Positions 8,118-15,004 of a stretch of DNA of 64,000 bases are shown here, piece after piece. Source of the DNA: Mesonia sp008017825 (GTDB taxonomy: Bacteria; Bacteroidota; Bacteroidia; Flavobacteriales; Flavobacteriaceae); NCBI RefSeq assembly GCF_008017825.1, contig NZ_VRLS01000043.1:62001-126000 (forward strand), in the 5' to 3' direction. The notes under the pieces were generated by a model. That model ran no database searches. It was given only the letters and a program-made list of their open reading frames with translations, and was not told where the DNA came from. The stretch's first letter is position 1. Every line of letters starts with the position of its first letter. The position numbers and the translations under genes were made by a program.

Positions 8118-9203
8118 ATGAACAATATGATAGAGAAATTAAATATAGTAAAACAAAGGTTTGATGAGGTAAATGATTTAATCATTCAACCAGATATCAT
8201 CAAAGACCAAAAAAGATATGTTGAGCTTACAAAAGAATATAAAGATCTTAAAGCTTTAATGGCCGAAAGAGAAATCTACGTAGAGCTTACCGAAAATATA
8301 GCAGAAGCAGAAGAGATTATTGCCGATGGTAGCGATGCCGAGATGGTAGACATGGCCAAAATGCAATTAGAAGAAGCCAAAGATGGATTGCCGGCATTAG
8401 AAGAAAAAATTAGGATGATGCTTGTTCCTAAAGATCCAGAAGATGCTAAAAATGCAGTGGTAGAAGTACGTGCAGGAACAGGTGGCGATGAAGCGAGTAT
8501 TTTTGCAGGAGACATTTTTAAAATGCTTACCAAATATTGCGAAAGTAAGGGGTGGAGCGTTAGCACTGTAGATTTTAGTGAAGGTACCAATGGTGGTTTT
8601 AAAGAAATACAGTTTGAGGTTTCTGGAGAAGATGTTTACGGAACTCTCAAATATGAAGCAGGAGTACACCGAGTGCAACGTGTGCCACAAACCGAAACGC
8701 AAGGTCGTGTACACACGAGTGCTGCAACGGTAATGGTTTTTCCTGAAGCAGAAGAATTTGATGTTCAAATAGAAGCTAAAGATGTAAGAATAGATTATTT
8801 CTGTTCTTCGGGTCCAGGGGGGCAATCGGTGAACACTACCTATTCTGCAGTTCGTTTAACACACGAGCCAACAGGATTGGTTGCACAATGTCAAGATCAA
8901 AAATCTCAACATAAAAACAAAGAGAAAGCATTTAAAGTATTACGTTCTCGTTTGTATGATCTAGAGTTAGCCAAAAAGCAAGAAGAAGATGCTGCAAAAC
9001 GTGGCTCTATGGTAACGAGTGGTGATCGTAGTGCTAAAATTAGAACTTACAATTACTCGCAAGGTCGAGTAACCGATCATAGAATTAACTTAACCCTTTA
9101 TGACTTGCAAAATATCATAAATGGGGATATTCAAAAAATAATTGATGAGCTACAATTAGTGGCCAATACAGAAAAACTAAAAGAATCTTCGGATGCTTTT
9201 TAA
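8118..9203 (+). CDS. prfA: Peptide chain release factor 1
   Basis: RF1 recognises UAA and UAG stop codons and triggers peptidyl-tRNA hydrolysis. The catalytic GGQ loop is at residues 234-236 (SSGPGGQSVNTT) and is followed by the conserved LTHEPTGLVAQCQDQKSQHKN segment. The tripeptide anticodon position reads PQT (190-192), the PxT form of RF1 rather than the SPF of RF2. The PCRF domain precedes it (VEVRAGTGGDEASIFAGD). The length of 361 aa is normal. Start at ATG 8118; a second ATG three codons in is possible. A strong hairpin terminator lies directly after the stop. Confidence 0.97.
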   Translation: MNNMIEKLNIVKQRFDEVNDLIIQPDIIKDQKRYVELTKEYKDLKALMAEREIYVELTENIAEAEEIIADGSDAEMVDMAKMQLEEAKDGLPALEEKIRMMLVPKDPEDAKNAVVEVRAGTGGDEASIFAGDIFKMLTKYCESKGWSVSTVDFSEGTNGGFKEIQFEVSGEDVYGTLKYEAGVHRVQRVPQTETQGRVHTSAATVMVFPEAEEFDVQIEAKDVRIDYFCSSGPGGQSVNTTYSAVRLTHEPTGLVAQCQDQKSQHKNKEKAFKVLRSRLYDLELAKKQEEDAAKRGSMVTSGDRSAKIRTYNYSQGRVTDHRINLTLYDLQNIINGDIQKIIDELQLVANTEKLKESSDAF

Positions 9204-9210
9204 TAACACC

Positions 9211-9231
9211 GCCCGCTTTTGCGGGCTTTTT
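9211..9231 (+). terminator. Rho-independent terminator after prfA, abutting the pyrF start
   Basis: A GC-rich stem GCCCGC-TTTT-GCGGGC is followed by TTTTT. It begins 8 nt after the prfA stop and its T-run ends about 11 nt before the pyrF ATG, so the hairpin also occupies the pyrF translation-initiation region. Confidence 0.85.
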
Positions 9232-9242
9232 ATTACAGCCCT

Positions 9243-10061
9243 ATGACTACCCAAGAACTTGTAAAGCAAATTCACGCAAAGAAATCATTTTTATGTATAG
9301 GCTTAGATGTTGATCTAGAAAAGGTGCCTGCACATTTATTACAAGAAGAAGATCCTATTTTTACATTCAATAAAGCCATTATAGATGCGACTCATCATTT
9401 GGCGGTTGCCTATAAACCCAATACTGCTTTTTATGAAGCCTATGGGTTAGAGGGGTGGGAGTCCTTAGAGAAAACGATAAAGTATCTTAACGAAAACTAT
9501 CCTGAAATCTACACAATTGCCGATGCTAAACGTGGTGATATAGGTAACACTTCTACCCGTTATGCTAAAACTTTTTTTAGTCATTTAAATTTCGATTCTA
9601 TCACGGTGGCGCCCTATATGGGAGAAGATTCTGTGGTTCCTTTCTTAGAATTTGAAAATAAACATACTATTCTATTGGCTTTAACTTCTAATCGGGGAGC
9701 GTTCGATTTTCAGACCCAAAAAATAGATGGAGAGGAAGTTTATAAAAAAGTTATACAAACTTCTCAAACTTGGAAAAATCATCATAATCTCATGTATGTG
9801 GTTGGAGCTACTAAAGCCGAATATTTTAAAGAAATTAGAAATATAGCACCTAAAAACTTTCTCTTAGTTCCTGGAGTTGGCGCTCAAGGTGGAAGCTTAA
9901 AAGAAGTTTGTAAATATGGTTTAAATGAGGACGTTGGTTTGTTGATCAACTCTTCAAGAGGAATTATTTACGCTTCCGCGGAAGCTAACTTTGCAGAGGC
10001 TGCAGCCATTAAAGCTAAAGAACTTCAAGCTGAAATGAAAGAGATACTCGATAAAATATAA
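9243..10061 (+). CDS. pyrF: Orotidine 5'-phosphate decarboxylase (type 2)
   Basis: PyrF decarboxylates OMP to UMP, the last step of pyrimidine synthesis. The subfamily-2 pattern is clear: FLCIGLDVDLEKVP near the N-terminus, YKPNTAFYEAYG at about 58-69, the catalytic IADAKRGDIGNTS with Lys96, and VAPYMGEDSV. LVPGVGAQGG and SSRGIIYA complete the phosphate-binding end. From ATG 9243 the protein is 272 aa, as expected. A TTG-initiated form 8 codons longer would start inside the terminator stem and is rejected. The 3' part contains the recurrent palindrome GCTTCCGCGGAAGC (9972-9985). The initiation region is discussed in the findings. Confidence 0.95.
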   Translation: MTTQELVKQIHAKKSFLCIGLDVDLEKVPAHLLQEEDPIFTFNKAIIDATHHLAVAYKPNTAFYEAYGLEGWESLEKTIKYLNENYPEIYTIADAKRGDIGNTSTRYAKTFFSHLNFDSITVAPYMGEDSVVPFLEFENKHTILLALTSNRGAFDFQTQKIDGEEVYKKVIQTSQTWKNHHNLMYVVGATKAEYFKEIRNIAPKNFLLVPGVGAQGGSLKEVCKYGLNEDVGLLINSSRGIIYASAEANFAEAAAIKAKELQAEMKEILDKI

Positions 10062-10075
10062 GTAATAACATTTTG

Positions 10076-10861
10076 GTGAATTTTAAAGATCAATTAGGTA
10101 GAAATATTACTTTAAAAGAAATTCCGCAACGAATTATTTCTCTAGTTCCTAGTCAAACGGAATTATTAGTAGACTTAGGATTGGAAAACCATATTGTTGG
10201 GATTACCAAATTTTGTGTGCATCCAAGCCGATTAAGAAATGAAATAGAAATTGTGGGTGGAACAAAATCGGTTCATCTAGAAAAAATTAAAGCCGCTCAG
10301 CCAGATATTATTTTGTGTAATAAAGAAGAGAACACAAAAGAAATGGTGAAAGAATTAGAAAAAGTAGCTCCAGTCCACGTTTCAGATATTCAAAATTTAG
10401 CCGAAAGTTATGAGTTAATTCTGCAGTATGGTGAATTGTTTCAAGTTTCAAAAAATGCTCATAGTTTAGTAAAGTCAATTCAAGAAGAACATCAAAAGTT
10501 TCAGCAGAGTATTTCTAATAAATCAGTAAAAAAAGTAGCGTATTTTATTTGGAAAAACCCTTATATGGTCGCAGGTGGAGAGACTTTTATAAACTATTTA
10601 CTGAAAGAAAATAAATTTAAAAATGTTTTTGAAGAAGTTCCTCGTTACCCAGAAGTAGACTTGAAGAATTTACCAGATTTAGATTATGTTTTATTGTCTT
10701 CAGAACCTTTTCCATTTAACGAAAAACATAGTAAGGATTTTGAAAAATTTTTACCTAAGGAAAAAATTAAGTTTGTAGATGGAGAATTCTTTAGTTGGTA
10801 CGGCTCACGTTTAGAAAAAGCCTTTTCTTACTTTCAAAAATGGCACGAAATAGAGAATTAA
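10076..10861 (+). CDS. BtuF/FepB-like substrate-binding protein without signal peptide
   Basis: This protein of about 261 aa has the helical-backbone metal/cobalamin receptor pattern. It opens with DQLGRNITLKEIPQRIISLV, SQTELLVDLGLENHIVGIT and CVHPSRL, then KIKAAQPDIILCNKEEN. The C-terminal lobe contains YFIWKNPYMVAGGETFINYL. Such proteins normally bind vitamin B12 or iron-siderophore complexes for ABC import, but no signal peptide or lipobox is visible, so this copy appears cytosolic. There is no ATG; GTG 10076 or TTG 10073 is the likely start. It follows pyrF by 14 nt and converges with the mscS-like gene, sharing 4 nt at the stops. Cytosolic versions are common in flavobacteria; the ligand is unknown. 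Confidence 0.8.
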   Translation: MNFKDQLGRNITLKEIPQRIISLVPSQTELLVDLGLENHIVGITKFCVHPSRLRNEIEIVGGTKSVHLEKIKAAQPDIILCNKEENTKEMVKELEKVAPVHVSDIQNLAESYELILQYGELFQVSKNAHSLVKSIQEEHQKFQQSISNKSVKKVAYFIWKNPYMVAGGETFINYLLKENKFKNVFEEVPRYPEVDLKNLPDLDYVLLSSEPFPFNEKHSKDFEKFLPKEKIKFVDGEFFSWYGSRLEKAFSYFQKWHEIEN

Positions 10862-11784
10862 GAATTGTTGGGTGGTAATAAATCTCTAGGATCTTTTCTT
10901 ACTTTTAAAGGAATGTCTTCTTCATTTCCGTAAAGTTTAAGTTCGGTGATATCTGCAGGTAAATTAAAGCCTGCATCACTAAGAGCTTCTTTTACATTTT
11001 TAATAATGATGCCTCTTAAAATTCTTGAAGATACCCGATAATCTACCGTGTTTACCCAGAAAAATACTTTGAGATTAACTGTGCTGGCAGCGAGTTCGGT
11101 TTCGGCTACAAAATTTTCATGATTAATGTCATTCTGAATTACATCGGGGTGCGATTGAATGACTTCTAAAATAAGCCGTTTAGCCGATTCAATATTATCT
11201 TCATATCCTATTCCGACAATAAATTCATTTCTATAGAAACCATCTGCAGTATAATTTTCTACAGGTTTGGTAAGCACATCACTGTTAGGGATGTAAATAT
11301 CTCTACCGTCTGAGGTTTTTATGTGAGTATAGCGAAAGTTTAATGCTTTAACTTTTCCAAAAATATCACTTATTTGTATCGTATCATTTACATTGAAAGG
11401 TCTGTTGAAAGCGAGTATGATTCCTGCAAGAAAATTTTTACCAATATCCTGAAAAGCAAATCCTAATATAATAGCAGCTCCACCTGCAGCAGTTAAGATA
11501 CCAGTTGCAATGTTGCTAAGCCCTGCAGCTTCTAAAGCCAGCATGATAGTAATGATGATAAGGATGGTTTTTACAGCTTGTGCTAAAAATCTGGCCATTA
11601 ATGCATCATTGGCTTTTTTTAAAAATTTGTTCCGATAGAAATTAGTGATTAATTGAGCAATTAACACGCCCACAACCACGATAAAAATACCGAGTGCTAT
11701 TCTAGGAATGACCTCAATGATATAATCATAATAATTACTTAGGGACTCTTGAATTTTTCCCGAAATAGATAATGGTATTTTCAT
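10858..11784 (-). CDS. MscS family mechanosensitive ion channel
   Basis: This 308-aa protein has about three N-terminal membrane helices (residues 20-45, 65-85, and the pore-lining TM3 at about 90-115, rich in Gly/Ala: ILTAAGGAAIILGFAFQDIG). The MscS beta domain follows (NDTIQISDIFGKVKALNFRY, DGRDIYIPNSDVLTKPVENY) and then the alpha/beta C-terminal domain. MscS channels open under membrane tension to release solutes in hypo-osmotic shock. The length is close to E. coli MscS (286 aa). The small gene at 11807-11995 lies 22 nt upstream on the same strand and may be co-transcribed. Confidence 0.93.
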   Translation of the reverse strand: MKIPLSISGKIQESLSNYYDYIIEVIPRIALGIFIVVVGVLIAQLITNFYRNKFLKKANDALMARFLAQAVKTILIIITIMLALEAAGLSNIATGILTAAGGAAIILGFAFQDIGKNFLAGIILAFNRPFNVNDTIQISDIFGKVKALNFRYTHIKTSDGRDIYIPNSDVLTKPVENYTADGFYRNEFIVGIGYEDNIESAKRLILEVIQSHPDVIQNDINHENFVAETELAASTVNLKVFFWVNTVDYRVSSRILRGIIIKNVKEALSDAGFNLPADITELKLYGNEEDIPLKVRKDPRDLLPPNNS

Positions 11785-11806
11785 AAGTTAATTAGGTGAA
11801 ATGCGA

Positions 11807-11995
11807 TTAATGTAAACGATTAAGCTCTAGTTTTCTAATTTCAATTAAAACGACTCTTGCCTTCTCATTAAGCTTATCACTTTTCCTTTTATTTTTAGGA
11901 GCAATTTGGTAAGCACGTTTCATAAGCTCACAATATTTTTCTTTTAAACGCTCTTTTTTTGTCTTCTTTTTTATCCAATCTAGCATCTTCATCAT
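11807..11995 (-). CDS. Lacal_2735 family small basic protein
   Basis: A 62-aa strongly basic, helical protein (MLDWIKKKTKKERLKEKYCE... then APKNKRKSDKLNEKARVVL). It matches my recollection of the short flavobacterial Lacal_2735 family, whose function is unknown. No signal peptide or membrane segment is present; the charge suggests nucleic-acid or ribosome contact, but that is only a guess. It sits just upstream of the MscS-like gene on the same strand. Confidence 0.7.
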   Translation of the reverse strand: MMKMLDWIKKKTKKERLKEKYCELMKRAYQIAPKNKRKSDKLNEKARVVLIEIRKLELNRLH

Positions 11996-12101
11996 TGTGT
12001 TTTTACAAAGATACAGGTGACAATGCTTACAAAGTATTAAAGATAGTTAATAGTGTTTTAAAAGTTGAAGCGTATAGTGAAGTTTTGCTTAATTAATTAA
12101 C

Positions 12102-12130
12102 AAAAAAAAGCCGCAAGTTTCCTAGCGGCC
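12102..12130 (-). terminator. Terminator downstream of the DUF4197 gene
   Basis: On the minus strand, GCCGC-(10 nt)-GCGGC is followed by eight T residues (A8 at 12102-12109 on the plus strand). A second inverted repeat, ATGAGA...TCTCAT (12149-12169), lies between it and the gene and may be part of the same 3' structure. Confidence 0.7.
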
Positions 12131-12223
12131 TAACTTAACCCAAATAATATGAGACACCCTAAATCTCATTACAAAGATGACATTCTTTTAAAATGTAAGT
12201 GTTACCTTAATATGATGCTAAGG

Positions 12224-12934
12224 TTATTTGTTATCTTGTAGAGCAAATACCTTTCTTAAAAGATCTGTGGTTCTCGAAGAATAATTATTTCTAATTTCTT
12301 TTTCTTCTTCAGCAATCATAGTAAACACTCCGCTTAAAGCTTGTGTGGTGACATAGTCTGTAAGATCTGGATTGACGTTTTGCGTAAGAGGAAGAGCGTT
12401 GTACTTGTTAATTAAATTGCTCCAAATTTGATCGGCTCCAACTTTAGCAAAGGAGTTTTTGATAACGGGATTAAATTTATTGTATAAACTATTAGTTGTT
12501 TTACTTTCTAAGTAACTTGTTGCAGCTTTATCATCTCCTAATAAAATATTTTTTGCATCTGTAAATGTCATCTCCTTTACCGCAGAGACAAAAATAGGTG
12601 TAGCCTCTTTTACAGCATCTTCAGCAGCTCTGTTAAGTGCTTTAATTCCTTCATCGGCAAGGCTACCAAGACCAAAATCTCTTAATCCTTTTTCCACTTT
12701 TTGAAGTTCCTCCGGAAGTAGAATTTTTACCGCGGCATTACCATAAAAACCATTTTCTTGAGTTAATTTTTGTACCTGGTCATCAATTCCTTTGTCAAGT
12801 GCTTGCTTCAATCCATTTGCAATGTCTTGTTCACTTAGTCCATAACCTTGCTGAGGTAGGCTATCGGCAATGGTTTGTAATTCGGCACAGCTAGTAAGGC
12901 AAAGTATAGAAATAAATAATAGAATTTTCTTCAT
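12224..12934 (-). CDS. DUF4197 lipoprotein
   Basis: The signal peptide ends at a lipobox (FISILCLTSC, Cys16), so the product is a predicted lipoprotein of 236 aa. The DUF4197 pattern follows: GLSEQDIANGLKQALDKGID, then NAAVKILLPEELQKVEKGLR, DEGIKALNRAAEDAVKEATP and FTDAKNILLGDDKAATSYL. The predicted fold is all-helical. Function is not known. A terminator follows, and no partner gene lies nearby on the same strand. The 153-nt gap to katA on the other strand is divergent and must hold both promoters; none is convincing. Confidence 0.85.
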   Translation of the reverse strand: MKKILLFISILCLTSCAELQTIADSLPQQGYGLSEQDIANGLKQALDKGIDDQVQKLTQENGFYGNAAVKILLPEELQKVEKGLRDFGLGSLADEGIKALNRAAEDAVKEATPIFVSAVKEMTFTDAKNILLGDDKAATSYLESKTTNSLYNKFNPVIKNSFAKVGADQIWSNLINKYNALPLTQNVNPDLTDYVTTQALSGVFTMIAEEEKEIRNNYSSRTTDLLRKVFALQDNK

Positions 12935-13087
12935 GGTATAATATTTTATTAAGTGTACTAAAGTAAAGTTTATTTGTTTTAAACAGAAATTTGAAGCATA
13001 ATTATAGAAATATAAAAAAAACCTATCACGATTAAATAATAATTTCCTTTAAGTCTTGTATTTTTATAGAAATCAAAAAGATATATC

Positions 13088-14557
13088 ATGAGTGAGAAAA
13101 AGAAATTAACAACAGCTTCAGGACGTCCTTACGTTGAAAATGAAGATTCTTTAACAGTAGGAAGAAGGGGACCAATACTATTAGAAGATTATGTGCTTCA
13201 CGAAAAAATGGCGCATTTTAATAGGGAAAGAATACCAGAGAGGGTTGTACATGCTAATGGATCGGGAGCTTTTGGGACTTTTACCGTTACTCATGATATT
13301 ACAAAATATACCAAAGCTAAAATGTTTTCTCACATTGGTAAAAAAACCGATATGTTAGCACGTTTCTCAACCGTTGGGGGTGAAAAAGGTTCTGCTGATA
13401 CTGAAAGGGATCCTAGAGGGTTTGCTTTAAAGTTTTATACAGAAGATGGAAATTGGGATTTAGTGGGAAATAACACGCCTGTATTCTTCGTGAAAGACCC
13501 TAAAAAGTTTAGTGATTTTATCCACACGCAAAAAAGACATCCATTTACTAATATGAAATCGCCAACTATGATGTGGGATTTTTGGTCTTTAAACCCGGAG
13601 TCTTTACATCAAGTACTTATTTTAATGAGTGATCGAGGTACACCATTCGGATATAGGCATATGAATGGATATGGTTCTCATACTTATTCATTAATCAATG
13701 CAAATAATGAGCGTCATTACGTAAAATTTCACTTTAAAACCGATCAAGGAATTAAGAATTTCAATGATGCTGAAGCCACAAAAATGAAAGGTGAAAACCC
13801 AGATTTTGCTCAGCAGGACTTAATAGAACATATCGAAAACGGAAATTACCCTAAATGGAATTTAAAAATACAGGTAATGACCGAAGAAGAAGCTAAAAAT
13901 TACAAATGGAATCCTTTCGATTTATCTAAAGTTTGGCCACACGGAGACTTTCCTTTAATTGATGTTGGAGTTATGGAGCTTAATAAAAATGCAGACAATT
14001 ATTTTGCTCAAATAGAACAATCTGCTTTTGCACCAGCACACATTGTTGATGGTGTTGGGTATTCTCCAGATAAAATGTTACAAGGTAGATTACTTTCTTA
14101 TCCTGATGCTCACCGTTATCGTTTAGGGGTAAATTATGAGCAGATACCTGTTAATCGTTGTCCATATGCAGTTAATAATTACGAAAGAGATGGATTTATG
14201 CGTGTAGATGGAAATCAAGGAAGAGCTGAAAATTATTTCCCAAATAGTTTTGATGAGATAGAGGTAGATGAAGATTACAAACTAAAATCTCCTGAGGTGA
14301 ATGACGCTTCCGCGGATTGGTACGACCGAAATTCTGCTGCAGCAAATGAAAACGATCATTATACTCAGCCAGGGAATTTATATCGAATCATGAGTGACCA
14401 AGCTAAAACCAACTTAGTGAACAATACAGTAGGAGCTATGAGTGGAATTGACGGTCCTAAAAAAGAGGAAATTACTAAACGACAATTAGCTCATTGGTAT
14501 AACGCAGATAAAGAATTAGGTAGAAGAATAGCTGAAGGTTTAGGAGTAAGTATGTAA
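13088..14557 (+). CDS. katA: Catalase (small-subunit, clade 3 type)
   Basis: The enzyme disproportionates hydrogen peroxide to water and oxygen using haem b. The distal His55 (VVHANGSGAFG) and Asn128 (LVGNNTPVFF) are present, as is the proximal haem-ligand Tyr338 in LSYPDAHRYRLG. RFSTVGGEKGSADTERDPRG is the classic clade signature. The length of 489 aa matches small-subunit monofunctional catalases. No signal peptide is seen, so it acts in the cytosol. Its 3' end contains a copy of the CGCTTCCGCGGA palindrome (14305-14316). A strong terminator follows 23 nt after the stop, so it is monocistronic. Symbol katA is used by family convention. Confidence 0.96.
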   Translation: MSEKKKLTTASGRPYVENEDSLTVGRRGPILLEDYVLHEKMAHFNRERIPERVVHANGSGAFGTFTVTHDITKYTKAKMFSHIGKKTDMLARFSTVGGEKGSADTERDPRGFALKFYTEDGNWDLVGNNTPVFFVKDPKKFSDFIHTQKRHPFTNMKSPTMMWDFWSLNPESLHQVLILMSDRGTPFGYRHMNGYGSHTYSLINANNERHYVKFHFKTDQGIKNFNDAEATKMKGENPDFAQQDLIEHIENGNYPKWNLKIQVMTEEEAKNYKWNPFDLSKVWPHGDFPLIDVGVMELNKNADNYFAQIEQSAFAPAHIVDGVGYSPDKMLQGRLLSYPDAHRYRLGVNYEQIPVNRCPYAVNNYERDGFMRVDGNQGRAENYFPNSFDEIEVDEDYKLKSPEVNDASADWYDRNSAAANENDHYTQPGNLYRIMSDQAKTNLVNNTVGAMSGIDGPKKEEITKRQLAHWYNADKELGRRIAEGLGVSM

Positions 14558-14580
14558 AAATAAAATATAAACAATTAAAA

Positions 14581-14605
14581 AAGCTCTGCAACTGCAGAGC
14601 TTTTT
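14581..14605 (+). terminator. Strong terminator after katA
   Basis: Near-perfect inverted repeat AAGCTCTGCA-AC-TGCAGAGCTT with a T-run (14601-14605); A residues precede the 5' arm, so it could act in both directions. Confidence 0.9.
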
Positions 14606-14695
14606 GTTGTTAAGACAATAAAACAAATTATAATATATATAAATACCCCTATAAATATATAAATCAAATATATGAGCCTTTTCAGTTTAGTACAA

Positions 14696-14711
14696 TACCC
14701 AATAAAAGGTA
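14696..14711. promoter_or_regulatory. Putative NarL-family operator, 7-2-7 (TACCCAA-TA-AAAGGTA)
   Basis: Two inverted heptamers separated by 2 nt. With its flanking A and T (14695-14712) it differs from the site at 26462-26479 by a single base in 18. The heptamer resembles the known NarL consensus TACYYMT. Confidence 0.5.
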
Positions 14712-14866
14712 TATTTTTAATTTTAGGAATAAAAAAAGGCAACAATTTAATCAATTAAGAAAAAATCATTGCCAAAACAAACGTAAGTTGTTTAAAATTC
14801 AAATTATCTACCCCCTATAAGATAATATTGATATAGTAAAGATACAGAATATTAGAGATTTGCATA

Positions 14867-14882
14867 TACCCAGTATTGGGTA
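14867..14882. promoter_or_regulatory. Putative NarL-family operator, 7-2-7 (TACCCAG-TA-TTGGGTA)
   Basis: This is the most symmetric of the three sites: the flanking bases extend it to ATATACCCA-GTAT-TGGGTATAT, a 9-bp perfect inverted repeat. It lies about 120 bp upstream of icmF. Confidence 0.55.
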
Positions 14883-15004
14883 TATTCTAACTTTTCGATT
14901 AAAGGTGGGTTTTTGCGATTTGTTACAAATCATTAATTCTTAATCGCTTCTCTTAAGTCAGCGTTTTTTAGTAAATTTACGCTCCAAAAATTCAGAATAA
15001 ATCC

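Larger units (their letters stand above)
14606..15004. other. 399-nt katA-icmF intergenic region carrying an array of NarL-type sites
   Basis: No reading frame of note and no RNA gene was found. The region holds two full 7-2-7 inverted repeats (14696-14711 and 14867-14882) and two half-like sites (TACCCCT at 14644 and TACCCCC at 14809). A weak -7-like box, TAAATTTA, lies at 14972-14979, 25 nt before the icmF ATG. Confidence 0.6.

Noticed and set aside
8276..8825. Two overlapping minus-strand reading frames inside prfA
   Set aside because: They are antisense to a highly conserved release factor and have no domain or start context; they are shadows of prfA.
9219..9245. TTG-initiated longer form of pyrF
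   Set aside because: The extra eight codons lie in the terminator stem and T-run; the ATG at 9243 fits the family N-terminus.
12149..12241. Short plus-strand ORF beginning ATGAGACACCCTAAA as a leader peptide
   Set aside because: There is no downstream plus-strand amino-acid or biosynthetic gene; the sequence is better explained as 3' structure of the minus-strand DUF4197 gene.
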